DNA from: Hirudinaria manillensis | Lineage: Eukaryota > Annelida > Clitellata > Hirudinida > Hirudinidae | Direction: 5' to 3' | Length of the DNA stretch: 64,000 nt | NCBI GenBank assembly: GCA_034509925.1 | Contig: CM067531.1 | Coordinates: 6,157,319-6,221,318, forward strand | Part shown: positions 14,444 to 32,960 of the stretch, in pieces | How the letters are laid out: each line of letters begins with the position of its first letter | How positions within the stretch are numbered: position 1 is the stretch's first letter | The notes under the pieces: generated by a model | The model's input: the letters and a program-made list of their open reading frames with translations, nothing else | Databases searched by the model: none | Told to the model about the DNA's origin: nothing | Made by a program: the position numbers and the translations under genes

Positions 14444-14702
14444 ATGGCCCAATCATTTAGCCTCATGGGGCAGTGTGGCATAAATGCCTTTGAACAATCT
14501 GAGATGATGAAAGTTGTGTTTGGTTAGTCAAATGTCTTTAATGTCATTCATTTTATAGCATTGAACCTTATGCTACTTATCTTAATCAGGTGAAGTGAAG
14601 AAGAATCCAAACAAATCAACCTCCACCATCCAAGATTTGGAGAATTGGTTTTGCAAATGGTTTGGTGATGCGAAAGATAGAGGAGCTGGAAGTCGAAAGT
14701 GA
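14444..14702 (+). CDS. Small two-exon ORF, 63 residues, function unknown
   Basis: Two exons (14444-14522 and 14590-14702) joined across a 67-bp GT-AG intron give a 63-residue frame. An in-frame stop lies upstream of the ATG within the same exon, so the frame starts here unless an upstream exon is joined differently. The product is mixed-charge and soluble in character, with the aromatic segment LENWFCKWFGDAKD near the C-terminus and a basic tail (GAGSRK). I do not recognise the family. AATAAA follows 34 bases after the stop. The splice signals and proper stop support a real gene; the absence of a known relative is the main doubt. Confidence 0.42.
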
Positions 14703-14735
14703 AAATTAAATGTCGATGAATGAACGATTTTTGTA

Positions 14736-14741
14736 AATAAA
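14736..14741 (+). terminator. Candidate polyadenylation signal of the 63-residue ORF
   Basis: AATAAA hexamer 34 bases downstream of the stop codon at 14702. Confidence 0.4.
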
Positions 14742-14786
14742 TATTTTATAAGCATAGTTCTTTAGTTAATAGTTGTGTTGGATACG

Positions 14787-14932
14787 CGAATAATGGTGCC
14801 GGAACGTGGCTGGGGTTGGGCTGGAGAACCCTTGACTGAAGGCCGGAATTTCGCAGGGCAACCCGATATTAACATCCAGGCAGCCCGCACGGGTCCCGGA
14901 TGGGCCCCTCCGGGGTATGTTATTTTTACGAA
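14787..14932 (-). repeat. GC-rich interspersed repeat, copy B
   Basis: Reverse-strand copy of the repeat at 11228-11345: it shares ACCCCGGAGGGGCCC, GGGACCCGTGCGGGCTGCC and then GGGTTGCCC in the same order, with divergence in between. The strong local GC rise against AT-rich neighbours and the second copy 3.5 kb away show a dispersed element rather than a gene. Confidence 0.65.
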
Positions 14933-15570
14933 ATCTATTTCATAGACTTCCCAAGGTTCGTATGTCAGAATCATGGTTGTTCTGCAGACACATCCGGAAA
15001 GTGCGTGATTTAATCGAGACAACGCCTCCTGACCTGAATAGCAAGTTCATGAAAGTTGGTTCTGAAAGTATTTTCCTTACCCTTCGCCAGCTTTAAAATA
15101 ATACCCTAATACCGGCCCGCTCATTTATATGAATCCAACCGACCTACCCAACTACAATTATTAAACTCAAAAATTAATCGTGAACTGAATAACAAGTTAA
15201 CGAACATTTAATACCACGAAATGTTTATGTGGACCAGCCTTCTCCGATGAGACCCATTTACCATCAGCCACAATCAAATTTGTTACTTTTTCTCCATTTG
15301 GAGATGACATTAATTTTGCATTAAAAATATTGATAAAAGTTAATTATAACGATTCAACAAATCTAAATGTCGCCATAAAATATTCAAGTATCCTTAAATT
15401 GTTCGATTTGTTCAATTAAAGCATAGTAACGCTTGCTCAGGTATATGTGTGAAAGTGCTTAAAATAGATGTTTATGATGTCAAAACCCATACTTCGGGTT
15501 TTGTTGATTTCTTGCCCGTTGACGACCTTGCTGTTTTCTATTCGCGGCGAGATTGAATTGGTTGGAAGTT
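14933..15570. other. Upstream region of the cyclophilin gene
   Basis: No coding signal recognised; contains the presumed promoter of the gene beginning at 15571. Confidence 0.3.
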
Positions 15571-18291
15571 ATGTTGCGATTAGTTTTTTCTAGATACAGG
15601 CTGCTTGGGGCATTTATTTGCGCTGTTATTATATATTCGTTTTTATATCAATCACTAAGTAATAAGAATGGAAATCATTCTGATGCGAATTTCTCTCATG
15701 TGAACTTGGAGATAACAGATAAAGTGAGACGATTTTGAATTTGATTGCTTAATGTTAAAAGTTTTTTTTCCATTATGGTATTCGTTCTGACCCACAGAAG
15801 TGGGGGTAATGCATAATCTTTCATGATAGTATTTTACATTACTGGAAGATCAGCTGCATCGGTAAAGATAGCTACGTTTATCAGCTATTAATGGTTTGAG
15901 TATAGATGCATCTCTTCTTTCACTTCTCCACAAGGGACTTGCAATTTCCTCCAATATAAAAATTCATATTTCTGTATTTGTTTATTGCATTTATAAACAC
16001 AATGCCAGTGATGGCAAAGTTACTTTAAAAACATATCTAGTTACAGTTACTCCAAAAATAAAATGAGTTGTTATATCACAGAAATTCAATGCAATTACTT
16101 TAAGATAAAATTTAGTAGGCATTTTTTTATTGGAAATTTTCTAAAAATCAATATAAGGTGAGATAATGTAAGGATGTAATGTCATGCATATTCATATTTT
16201 AAAATGTTGCATGATGATCTTTGTAACATCATGCCACAATGCTTGTTAATACAAGTGATGAAGCTGGTTCAAATATATTTTGTGCAGGTATACTCTTCTG
16301 TGAATTGTGGTATTCTTCAATGACCTTTTCAAAAGAAGTTGGCTTTTAAAATTCTTTGGGCTTAATGTGTTTTTTCTGAATAATTACATTTCACCTGCTT
16401 CCTTTGTGTATATATACAAAGGATGCAAAGATTGCAAGGATGTTATGTTAGGGTTTTTTTAGAAAAACCTCTCAGTAATTAAACTAGACTAAAGTCACAA
16501 AATGTTATCCAAATTGTATTTGTTGCTTATTATTTATAACATAGAATCTATGTCATAGGCATAATGCACCAACTCAGAATTTTAGCATTCTGTACTCTGT
16601 TTTCTTTTCCTTAGGTCATTATAAATAAAGTTAAGGCATTTTTTATCCTCAGGCATATTTTGAGATTTCAATATTAGACAAGGTCATTGGAAAGTTTACC
16701 GTGGGATTATATGGCAATGTTGTCCCTAAAACTGTGAAGAATTTCATTGCTCTTTCTCAAGGATTTCAGATGAGTGATTAATGAATATTAATTTTGTTAC
16801 TTAAATCACAATTAATTAATAAACCATTAATGATCATTCCAATAGAGCTTTCCCATTATTTTATTGCATACACTAAGTACATTCTATTAAAGCCACACTC
16901 ACATATATTCAGAAAGTTTACAAACCATCTTTGTGATTTTATAAATGAGCACTTCTTTTCTTGACACTAATACTCTTTTTTTAAAGTTTATGAGTTTATT
17001 CAATTCAATTAAATAAAATTCTGACAATTAATTTAAGATTTATAAAAGATAAGGAAAAACTTGAAACACAAATCAGAATTGTTTGAAATGAACAGAATTA
17101 AATATTAATGTTAAAAAAATAAACTCAAATGGCTAGCCCTACAAAAGCTCCTACAAACCAATACTAGTTTAGCAGCTTTTATCATTTCTCAAGATTTTTC
17201 AATTTGTGAATTTTTTTTCAAATTCCAAATATTCTGACCCTACCATAATAGCATGCTTGCAATCTGTACACATTCACAACGAAGACATCATATATCATCG
17301 TTTATAATCTGACAAAATGTGCTACTAAACACACCAATATTACCAAATTCCAAGTAGTGTTGATAAATCCTTTCTTTGAATACATATCCATAGAAATCAT
17401 AAAATTCACTTGTAATCTATATAGTGAATCTTCTTTGAACACCTGAAATCTTAAGTAGCATGTCCTCACAGCCATCAGCAATAATCTATTAGACTTGCAT
17501 CCCTGCCTGTATCAGCAGATCAAACCTCATAAAGAGCTATTACACTTTAGGCATATTGGCAAAGCTTAAAATAGGTTGACAAAATAAGTGCAGTCTGATT
17601 CAAATGTATAACTTATGAACAAAATTTAGCAACTTTGACATCATCTGATATCTCTCAACTACTTTTTTACAGTGTGCACTTTGGCCAAGAAGTGTTTTTC
17701 TCATACAAAGGCTCTAAATTTCACAGGGTAATAAAGAATTTTATGATCCAAGGAGGTGACATTACCAAAGGGAATTTTTCAGGGAGTAGGTGTTTTTGCT
17801 TTTGGATTTGTAAATTCCCTCGGGCACATTAGTATTCCTTCTAAAATCTTATACATGATACATGTCCCATTGTTTTCATATATTTTTATGGTGGTGTGAT
17901 ATATTATTTCTATATTATAATATTCCTATATTATTGTTTTGAAAGCATTTAGCCTTTATGGTGGTCCATTCCCTGATGAGAATTTTATTCTCAAGCATTT
18001 GAGTGAAGGCTGGGTATCTATGGCAAACAGTGGAGTGGACACAAATGGATGCCAGTTTTTTATAACCCTGGAAGCTACTCCATGGCTTGATGACAAGCAT
18101 GTGGTATTTGGAAAAGTTTTGGAGGGAATGGTAAGCATCCAGAAATAGTCAACAAACACTTTTTGGTTGTGTTGAAAAATGTCCACATTTTACAGGATGT
18201 GGTAAAAAAGATTGGTGACGTCGCAACGAATGAAAGCGACTCCCCATTGCAAGACGTAGTTATAACGGACTGTGGTATCACGACTCAGTAA
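15571..18291 (+). CDS. Membrane-anchored cyclophilin (peptidyl-prolyl isomerase)
   Basis: Cis-trans prolyl isomerase of the cyclophilin family, most like the secretory-pathway B/C types. Exons: 15571-15723, 16653-16773, 17693-17785, 17946-18130, 18196-18291. I start at the ATG at 15571; an upstream in-frame TTG at 15553 is not used. The N-terminus has a basic stretch and then a single hydrophobic segment ([16 protein letters not shown]), which suggests a type II membrane anchor or uncleaved signal. The isomerase domain keeps the catalytic set: [14 protein letters not shown] (Arg, Phe, Met, Gln), GCQFFITLE (Phe) and [11 protein letters not shown] (Trp, His). The protein ends TDCGITTQ with no KDEL-type retention signal. 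The acceptor of exon 3 was chosen because it keeps the reading frame; a stronger-looking acceptor 31 bases upstream does not. The 3' end faces TAF10 97 bp away. Confidence 0.9.
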
Positions 18292-18387
18292 TACTAACCG
18301 ATTGACCACAGGATATCAATATTTTCAAATTTGTATATAAAATTTATTAACTCATCCACTCTATAAGCCTATCATGATGAGTCCAAA

Positions 18388-18961
18388 CTAAAAACTGTAG
18401 GGTGTTTTTGTGCAGTTGATTCCATGATCTGACAGAGATTGTGACAAGTCCTCCATTGTTAACACTGGTTTTTTATCCTGTTGGTGGTATGTTTATATGT
18501 AATGTTTCAGAGCAAAACATTTAAAATACTACAAAAACCTTGTTTTGTTTCTTATTGGGACCTGTGGTTTTAGCTCTGTATTGTTGTAATGCATCATTCA
18601 AGATCTCAGCAATGAATTTCTGTCCAGCTAGTGACATGAGCCTCACCCTAGAATTTAATTAGCATAATTTTCTTGGCTAAATTCAAGGAGCAAAAAAAAT
18701 TGTACTCACAATCTTGGATCGCTCGCCTCAAAACCAGCAGATTGAAGGTAATTAGCAACAACAAAGTCGGGTATCTGAAAATTGGTGATTTCGTAAGAAT
18801 TTTAAATTTCTTAAAGATGTTAAGTCCTCCAATAAAGTAATGCTCAAAAGACGTGTTAGTACTGTTGTGGGTGAATCTTCCAGCTGCATTACAAAGTTGA
18901 GGAAGGACTCGTTTGCCTGAGCATCTGCCAGGTGAGTCGCATCGTTGTGACTTCCTATCAT
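18388..18961 (-). CDS. TAF10: TAF10, subunit of TFIID and SAGA
   Basis: Histone-fold TBP-associated factor that pairs with TAF3/TAF8 in TFIID and SUPT7L in SAGA. Four exons on the minus strand: 18961-18863, 18774-18710, 18647-18539, 18477-18388, phases consistent, introns 88, 62 and 61 bp. The 120-residue product contains the family hallmarks in order: LNFVMQLEDSPTT, IPDFVVANYLQSAGFEASDPR-like segment, LVRLMSLAGQKFIAEILNDAL, and the tail LTMEDLSQSLSDHGIN. The human protein has about 218 residues; the extra length there is an unconserved N-terminal Ala/Gly/Pro-rich region, so this compact form is complete for the histone fold. Start chosen at the first ATG of exon 1 giving an N-terminus of about 20 residues before the fold. 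Confidence 0.94.
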
Positions 18962-19944
18962 GCCTCTGAAATCAAGAAGAGCAAATATCATTTTGCATTA
19001 ATACATGCACCTGGGTAGTATTTTCCTCTGGTCTCAGTAGGAAACCTGTTATTTCCTAAAGAATGTGATATTTTGGTCAAAGGTCAGCTTGACCTGCCAT
19101 GCAAGTGAGAAAACATGCTTAATCTCTGAAACTACATCTACAAAAATTATTTTCTTTACATATAGCTACTTGAAAGAGTATGGTAAGTCGTTTGAATAGA
19201 GAGACTTGGAAATTAGGCCCATTTAGTTATCATATTTACGATTGCGCAGTTCGCTTAAACATCTTTTTCTCAAATCAGATTATTTGGTCAATTTATTAAA
19301 TGAATCAAGTATAGAATAGACTTAGTATACTTAACCAGATTCACAAGTATAATAACAGCCTCATTATTTATCCTTATACGTACAATACTCGGCTAAGAAG
19401 TTGCCAGTCGTTAAATAAGTTACAAATTACAAATGCTTTCCACAAAGAGCGTTCATGTCAATAGATTATAAAACAACGTTAGAGCCCATCCTCAACTCAC
19501 ACTTTTTAACACAACACTTCAAAAGCTTATAAAGCAGATATATGAAACAAACATAAATATGAATCCGTATCGAGACGATATTACACAAAGATATAAAAGA
19601 TTTGTTTTTATTATTTTACAATAATTTACCACTTTTAATAATTACGTCGAAAAGTTTTATAACATTAATTAAGACGTTTATACTAGTTTATATGACTTGA
19701 GAACAAGGAGGAGGAGGGTTTAGCAAATATGGATTTGCTCAAATTTCAAGTTTAATAAATTAGATTGTCACATTTTTTACGCATGGGATTTCAAGTCAAA
19801 AGCTGAATTTTGCGAACAACGCGTAAGTATTCTCCGACAACTACAAAATGCAATAAACGCATCTATTCACTAGGAAACCAAAACGACAATAACGCGACAA
19901 GATAGAGGAGGGTTAAAAAAAAACACATATGCCATGCTATCATG
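18962..19944. other. Intergenic, nothing recognised
   Basis: AT-rich DNA upstream of TAF10 leading to a decayed retroelement. No frame, RNA gene or repeat was recognised. Confidence 0.35.
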
Positions 19945-21310
19945 TTATAAAAGTAGAAATAGTTTTTTAATAGACAACTTCCCTGTTAGCATACATATTA
20001 AGTAATCTTTTAAGTATGCTTCGGATGCTTCTGCTCCGTGGTCGGGTAACCTGCGTAACACCGGTAAATTATCCGATGGTTCTGGTAAAAAGTTCAGGTT
20101 CAGTTCCTGTGGCTTCGGTAATCGTAGGCGGATTCCAATCGGAAGTTGTTCCGTAACTTTGGACATCTCGACTGGAAAGATCTTGTTTTGGCAGTAAATG
20201 TTGGAATTTCTTATCTTGCTCTAGTTTTTTTTTTATCTATGCAGTAGTCAGAATATACTCTATCAAGACAGTTCAGCAGGATTAGATGATGTCACATATG
20301 AATTTAACAGAAAAATCGTCAATCAGTGATACCAATCTGCGATCGTTTCAGACTATTCTTTGTCGTTTGCATAGTTCGTTCAGCCTGACCATTACTAATG
20401 GTAATCACGATATAGAGATAGCCAAATAGACTGCATCAGGTTACGGTCACAGAATTTTTTGAACTTTTCCGAAGTGTGAATTGTGATTCATTGTCGGATG
20501 CAATCGAATCTCGAAAACCATGTAGCAAATAAAGAACGCAATGAGGCGATTGTTTTCGTAGCAGTTGTTAATTGCGTGTGAACAACTATTCAATTTGAAA
20601 ATGCATCTACTACTATTAAGAAATTTTGACCTTGGAATGGTGGAGCAGAATCAACGTGGAGTTTGGACCATGGCTGTCTTGGAACTTCCCATAGATGAGC
20701 AGAAGCTTTCTGTTGGTGCGTTTGTCAAGTGTTGCACAAATTTCTTCACATCCTTATCGATGTTTGGCCACTAAACGCACTGTCGTGCCACTGCCTTCAT
20801 TCGTCGGCCCCTGGATGGGCCTTCTGCAACTCTTTCAGAATTATTTTTCTTTCGTTCGTTGGAAACACCAATCGGCTTTTTAAAGTAATGGGAATGATTG
20901 TAATCGAGAATTCCTGTTGTTTCATTGAAGCTTGAAATCTGTTTTCACTTTCTGGGATCACCCACTTTCTACCCAGGAGTACACTCGAGACAAGCCTTGT
21001 GAGATGCGCGACTTCTTGTGTTGTCAAAGCATGAAGGAAAATCATCTAGAAAAATATTCCTGTTGGATCCAATATTGATGTCTACAGTGGTGTACACAAT
21101 AGACGACTCATTGCGTCGACATTAACGATTGTTTTCCTGGTTTATGGATGAATTTGAAATCATATTTACTCAGGATTACGGAATTTTGCATAATGCGTGG
21201 CGAAGTGATCTCTGGGATAACTTTGTTGTGAAAAGTCTAGGGAGCGGTTTGTGATCTGTGCCTAGTGTAAAACTTTGACCATAAAGAAAATTACGAAATT
21301 TCTTCAACTA
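19945..21310 (-). mobile_element. Decayed Ty3/Gypsy-type pol fragment (RNase H to integrase)
   Basis: On the minus strand, with many stops and shifts, the order is: the end of an RNase H domain with the NVDAMSRLL block near 21115, a protease/linker zone, the integrase zinc/core part near 20840-20400 (recognisable by spacing and block order), and a Pro-rich post-integrase frame of 73 codons at 19945-20166. No long terminal repeats were recognised. It is in opposite orientation to, and separate from, the fragment at 11.6-12.4 kb. A dead LTR retroelement. Confidence 0.72.
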
Positions 21311-22630
21311 AGCCTGATAGTTGGCGTTTCACATTCAAATCTTCACCCATAAGAAAAGTTTATGTGGAAATGTTCGATTAAGTTTATTAAATTTAAAAGG
21401 AAGGTATATGGTGAAACCATATAAATGTACGGGGGCACATTTTGAAGAACTACTTTTCCAGATTTATAGTTTTTCTCACAAGCGATTATTTATAAAAGTA
21501 ATTAAATTGTTTTTGCATTATCCTAGTTCAATCTTTAACATGACTCAATATACAATATCAATCAAGATTTATTTGATACAATTTGGTAAATTTTATTATT
21601 CGAACGCAACCACATCCGAACGTGACACAACGCCATTTTATGCCGAGGGCGATATTTTGGGGCCGAGGAAGGGCCGTGTAGTGGGGGAATGTTCGGTCGA
21701 GAGCTTGTTTGGAAGTGATTTATTGAGGAATTTATTTTGGAGATGTTTTTTGGAGTTTTGTACGTAATACAGCCTGCTAAAATACTGTAAGTCTGGCGAT
21801 TACGTTTCTAGTCCCAGGTTTGTATATTTGAACTTCTAAGACTCACTCATATTTTATTTAGTTTACTCATTTTTAGAATCAGTTTTAAGCACAGTTATGA
21901 AATTTTCACTTCTTGGTTATTTAAGTTTATAAGTCCTAATAACGGACAATTTGATGAGTTAAGCTTTATATTTTGGCGAACATTGAAAAGTTATCCTCAT
22001 TTCATTTGCAAATTAGAATACCAAGCAAAAATAATTAGTATGATCTCCAAATTTTATTCAAGATATAAGATTGACCAAATGAAATTTATCCAGCTCAGAT
22101 CATACAAAAACAATTTGTCTATATAGTCTTTAAAATGATGTGTGATGCATCAGTGGCGGATCTTGGATTTCCCCCCAGGGGGCTATAGAAAGAACCAAAT
22201 TTTTTATACATGGTAACCTATGGGAGATGTATTTAACCTTTAAACAGAACTTTTACATATTTTTGTCCCTGGCAAAGTATACTTGACCTGACATTGTTGA
22301 TTGTAATTCACTTGTTGGAACCCTTTTTTTCATTGAGTCACCATTAGTATATTCCCTTTAATAAATTTCACATTATAGCCTTTTGAATGTGAATATTTCT
22401 TCAGTGGCCAAGCATAACAGAATTTGTTGTACATTATGTGGTTTGTTCAGTTTTAGCCAAAACTAAACGTAAGAAATGGCTTTAATATTATTTTAATTTG
22501 GCAATTGATAACTAAATATTTTTCCAGTAAGCATATGCAGCTATTAATTTTGTTGCAGATGTTGATATTTTCTAGAACCGACAATGTACAAGGAGAAGTG
22601 TGTAATTAGTTGAGTGAGTTTTCGGACAAG
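21311..22630. other. Intergenic and 5' region of DYRK1
   Basis: Includes a 148-codon open frame (21321-21767) without any recognisable motif and with AT-driven composition, which I do not accept as a gene. A hAT-like terminus lies at 22151. The stretch just before 22631 should contain the DYRK1 promoter or 5' untranslated exon. Confidence 0.35.
22151..22195 (+). mobile_element. hAT-like terminus
   Basis: CAGTGGCGGATCTTGGATTT followed by a C-run and GGGGGCTA resembles the end of small hAT-like elements common in invertebrate genomes. The partner end was not found. Confidence 0.4.
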
Positions 22631-27549
<4,919 letters not shown>

Positions 27550-27933
27550 CCATACATTTGTAGCTTATTCTCATTATGTTAATCGGCCATTTTAATATTT
27601 CATAAATTGTTAGAGATTTTGTTAAACGAAAGAGCTTTTGATCAGTAAATTTATACATTGAGGATATTTTCTTAAACCGCACTGCTTTTACCCGCTTAAC
27701 TATGTGCATGGATTTAGGATGGCAGTATGGCAACAAAATCAGAACCTAATATAAATTGCCTTAATAATTGTCATCATCTTTACCCCAAATCAAATAGAAG
27801 AATGTACATAAACCAGATGTCATACATATATTTATTTGCATAAAGATTTGCACATTCTCGTGATGCGATTCAATGACTGGATTAGAATGCCCAGATTAAT
27901 GGCCTGCTCATCTATTTTCTGTTTTTATTTGCA
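27550..27933. other. 3' flank of DYRK1
   Basis: Probable 3' untranslated sequence of DYRK1 followed by a short spacer. Nothing else recognised. Confidence 0.35.
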
Positions 27934-28164
27934 ATGGCAGGCGTCGCAGTAGTTTTTCTTGCGATCGGATGGTTGCTTAGGATGTCGAGTCGATCGCCCT
28001 TAAAACGCATGCGGGATTTTATCAAAGGCTACATTTTTGAGAACGGTTTGCCCCTGTTTGTAACTTTGTTCTTGTTTTGGTTGAATGACTCGGTCGACCG
28101 ATTCAATTCGACCGGACTCAAGCGTTTCAACAATAGAGCCGGGGATGCAAACGAACTTTATTAA
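27934..28164 (+). CDS. Small putative membrane protein, 76 residues
   Basis: Single-exon frame from an ATG in a fair context (GCAATGG). Two hydrophobic segments are visible, VAVVFLAIGWLL near residues 4-15 and LPLFVTLFLFWLN near residues 39-51, separated by a strongly basic loop (RSPLKRMRDFIKG); the C-terminal 25 residues are polar. By the positive-inside rule the loop would be cytosolic or matrix-facing and both ends outside. I do not recognise a family. It lies between the convergent DYRK1 and GSK3 genes. The composition is not simply AT-driven, which favours a real gene, but a chance frame is possible. Confidence 0.4.
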   Translation: MAGVAVVFLAIGWLLRMSSRSPLKRMRDFIKGYIFENGLPLFVTLFLFWLNDSVDRFNSTGLKRFNNRAGDANELY

Positions 28165-28707
28165 TTTTCATTAAAGCAATGTAATCGTCTGACTTCTGTG
28201 ACTGCATCAGGCACATTTTTGGCCAATTAATTTAAACTATCAAAATTTAGGTGACCATTTGATTTAAGACAGTTTTATTGACCAAGCTTCAACACAAAAA
28301 TAATGATTGACAATTTTATTTACATACTAACTAGGATGATTCACATTAATGAATTTCAAAAACACGAAGATCGAATCTAATGCTGAATTAACATTTCGAA
28401 TGCGTCTTCGTAGTTCTAAAGATCGTGAACATTATTTACAGGCAGGATGAAACCTAATGAAAGTTGTATGCGAAACACTAAATGTGGTTGTTAGACGAGC
28501 CATTTGTTGACTCCAGGCTGGGATATAATTTCTGATTGTTGTGAGCTAACGTATTGTCCTAGAATGAACACCAGATAATTATTCAGTCCTAGAGAGATAA
28601 GTACATCTTGCAAATTGGGACAGTGGGCACGGGAGTTTTGCTTCGCTTTTTATTATTGGACTGTTCACAGAGATAGAAAATGCCCTCACATTATTGAAAA
28701 AATAAAA
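28165..28707. other. Intergenic between the small ORF and the GSK3 3' end
   Basis: Likely contains the GSK3 3' untranslated region on the minus strand. No coding signal recognised. Confidence 0.35.
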
Positions 28708-31362
<2,655 letters not shown>

Positions 31363-32329
31363 AATATATCCTGCTGTTGTAGTAATGGTTTACAAGTCAG
31401 CCAAACCTCAGATCATGATGTTTTCTTAAGCAAGGAATAAAATCTCGAAAATTGTGAAACACTATCCGTGTCAAAAAATAAAATAGAATCCAAAACGAGT
31501 TCTTAAATCGAAGCTCAAATGTCTAGGAAGAAGGCTAGATAGACATTAAAAATATTATGCACTCCCGAATCTAACAACCCTCACTACACAGTCCTTGCAT
31601 TTCAAGTTTTCGGCAATGCGTCACGGGTTAATCGTAAACACGGCATAATTTGTAATGAACATTGAGATCTTTTAATTTATTAAATCATTGATTATTAATG
31701 TTAATACAATGTATTTACTAAAATTATTAATTTAATTGTGTTATATATATTTTTTTAGTAAATTATTTGTTAAAGAATTGTTTCCAGAAATAATACACAA
31801 ATATGATATGATATTAAACTACTAACATTATCTTATTATTTCAGCTAATTTTCAATCTGAGAATGAGATTTTATAAAATATTCATTGTAATAGCAAAAAG
31901 AATGAAAAATTCTGAAAAGAACGAGAGATGCCGTCACTAGTTTGTTCATAAACATGATTTTGTCGACCGTTAGAAAAGACACATGATCACAAAAATAATT
32001 ATGGCGTATGGCACGAGGAACGTTTGAACTTCCGCGATTGAATGCCTTTGATTCATTTTATAACATATTTTGATCGACTTATTGCCAAATATTATGTACT
32101 TTACTTCTTTTTTTTTTAGCGAGGTGCATATTAATCTGAATTACGAAAAAATAACTTTAGAGTGATTTTTGACAAATTGATGCTAATAGTATAATAATAA
32201 TTATAAATCTGTGTTTATCACATCCGAAATTTATTAGCAATGACAGGTGCTACAAAAGTTGAAAATGCGATTTTTAAGAAAGTGTCCAAGCAGACATTTG
32301 GTAAGCTGTCGGGGTTATGGAATCAGTAA
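31363..32329. other. Upstream region of GSK3, nothing else recognised
   Basis: Presumed GSK3 promoter and 5' untranslated exon lie here (minus strand). AT-rich with no coding signal. Confidence 0.35.
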
Positions 32330-32960
32330 CTTTGGCAGAATAAGATCAGATATCATCTTGAGACGCTTTTTGTCATTCCTTGTGACATCAGATGGAATTC
32401 TGTATGTGACGCGGTATCTTCAGTGAATAAGATGTCATAGACGCACCAAGACAAATTAAAATTTTACAGGCCATATGATGACCTTGAAGTCCCCGATTAC
32501 TTCAGATGCAGAAAAGTTTGAGAAAAAAATATGTAAAAGCATGGGTTTCTATAGCACGATCTGGATGTTCTTCAAGGAGAGACGACAGCGTGTTTAGCAT
32601 ATCTACTTCCAAGATAGGCATTCTGTTTATGGCAGTTATTACAAATCAATGACCTATTTGTTAGAAGAAAGTGAAAGTCCATTGACACTTGTGGCACCGT
32701 TAATTAACAGATTGAAGAAAGTGATAAATAAATGGTTTGGAGAAATGGTGAGCAATAACAGTCAGCTCAATTTTCGGTTAGTGGCTATTGATCGCCTTCA
32801 TTTTAAAGTTTATTGGTTCAATGATGAAGTTCAGGAAACAAGGCTCCGATTGAGATCAAGAGTGGATGATATTATTTGATGTAATCTCTCTTTCCAATTA
32901 AGGCTCTGCGTCTGTTTCGAAATTATCCGACTTTTTCTTCGATCCTATGTGATCGGAGAA
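32330..32960 (+). mobile_element. Decayed hAT-superfamily transposase fragment
   Basis: Plus-strand translation with several stops and shifts shows the RNase H-like core of a hAT transposase: the RWNS motif (CDIRWNSVCDAV near 32370), then a DVLQGET block near 32570 followed by a LAYLLPR-like block, as in hAT proteins of the ZBED-like group, and a basic helical stretch (LINRLKKVINKWFGEM) near 32700. No zinc-finger region or hAT C-terminal dimerisation block could be placed. Dead copy. Confidence 0.6.

Noticed and set aside
17671..17692. Upstream acceptor with a better pyrimidine tract for cyclophilin exon 3
   Set aside because: It does not join in frame to the preceding exon; the acceptor at 17692 does.
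21321..21767. 148-codon open frame on the plus strand
   Set aside because: AT-driven composition, no motif, lies between a dead retroelement and the DYRK1 promoter, no splice or polyadenylation context.
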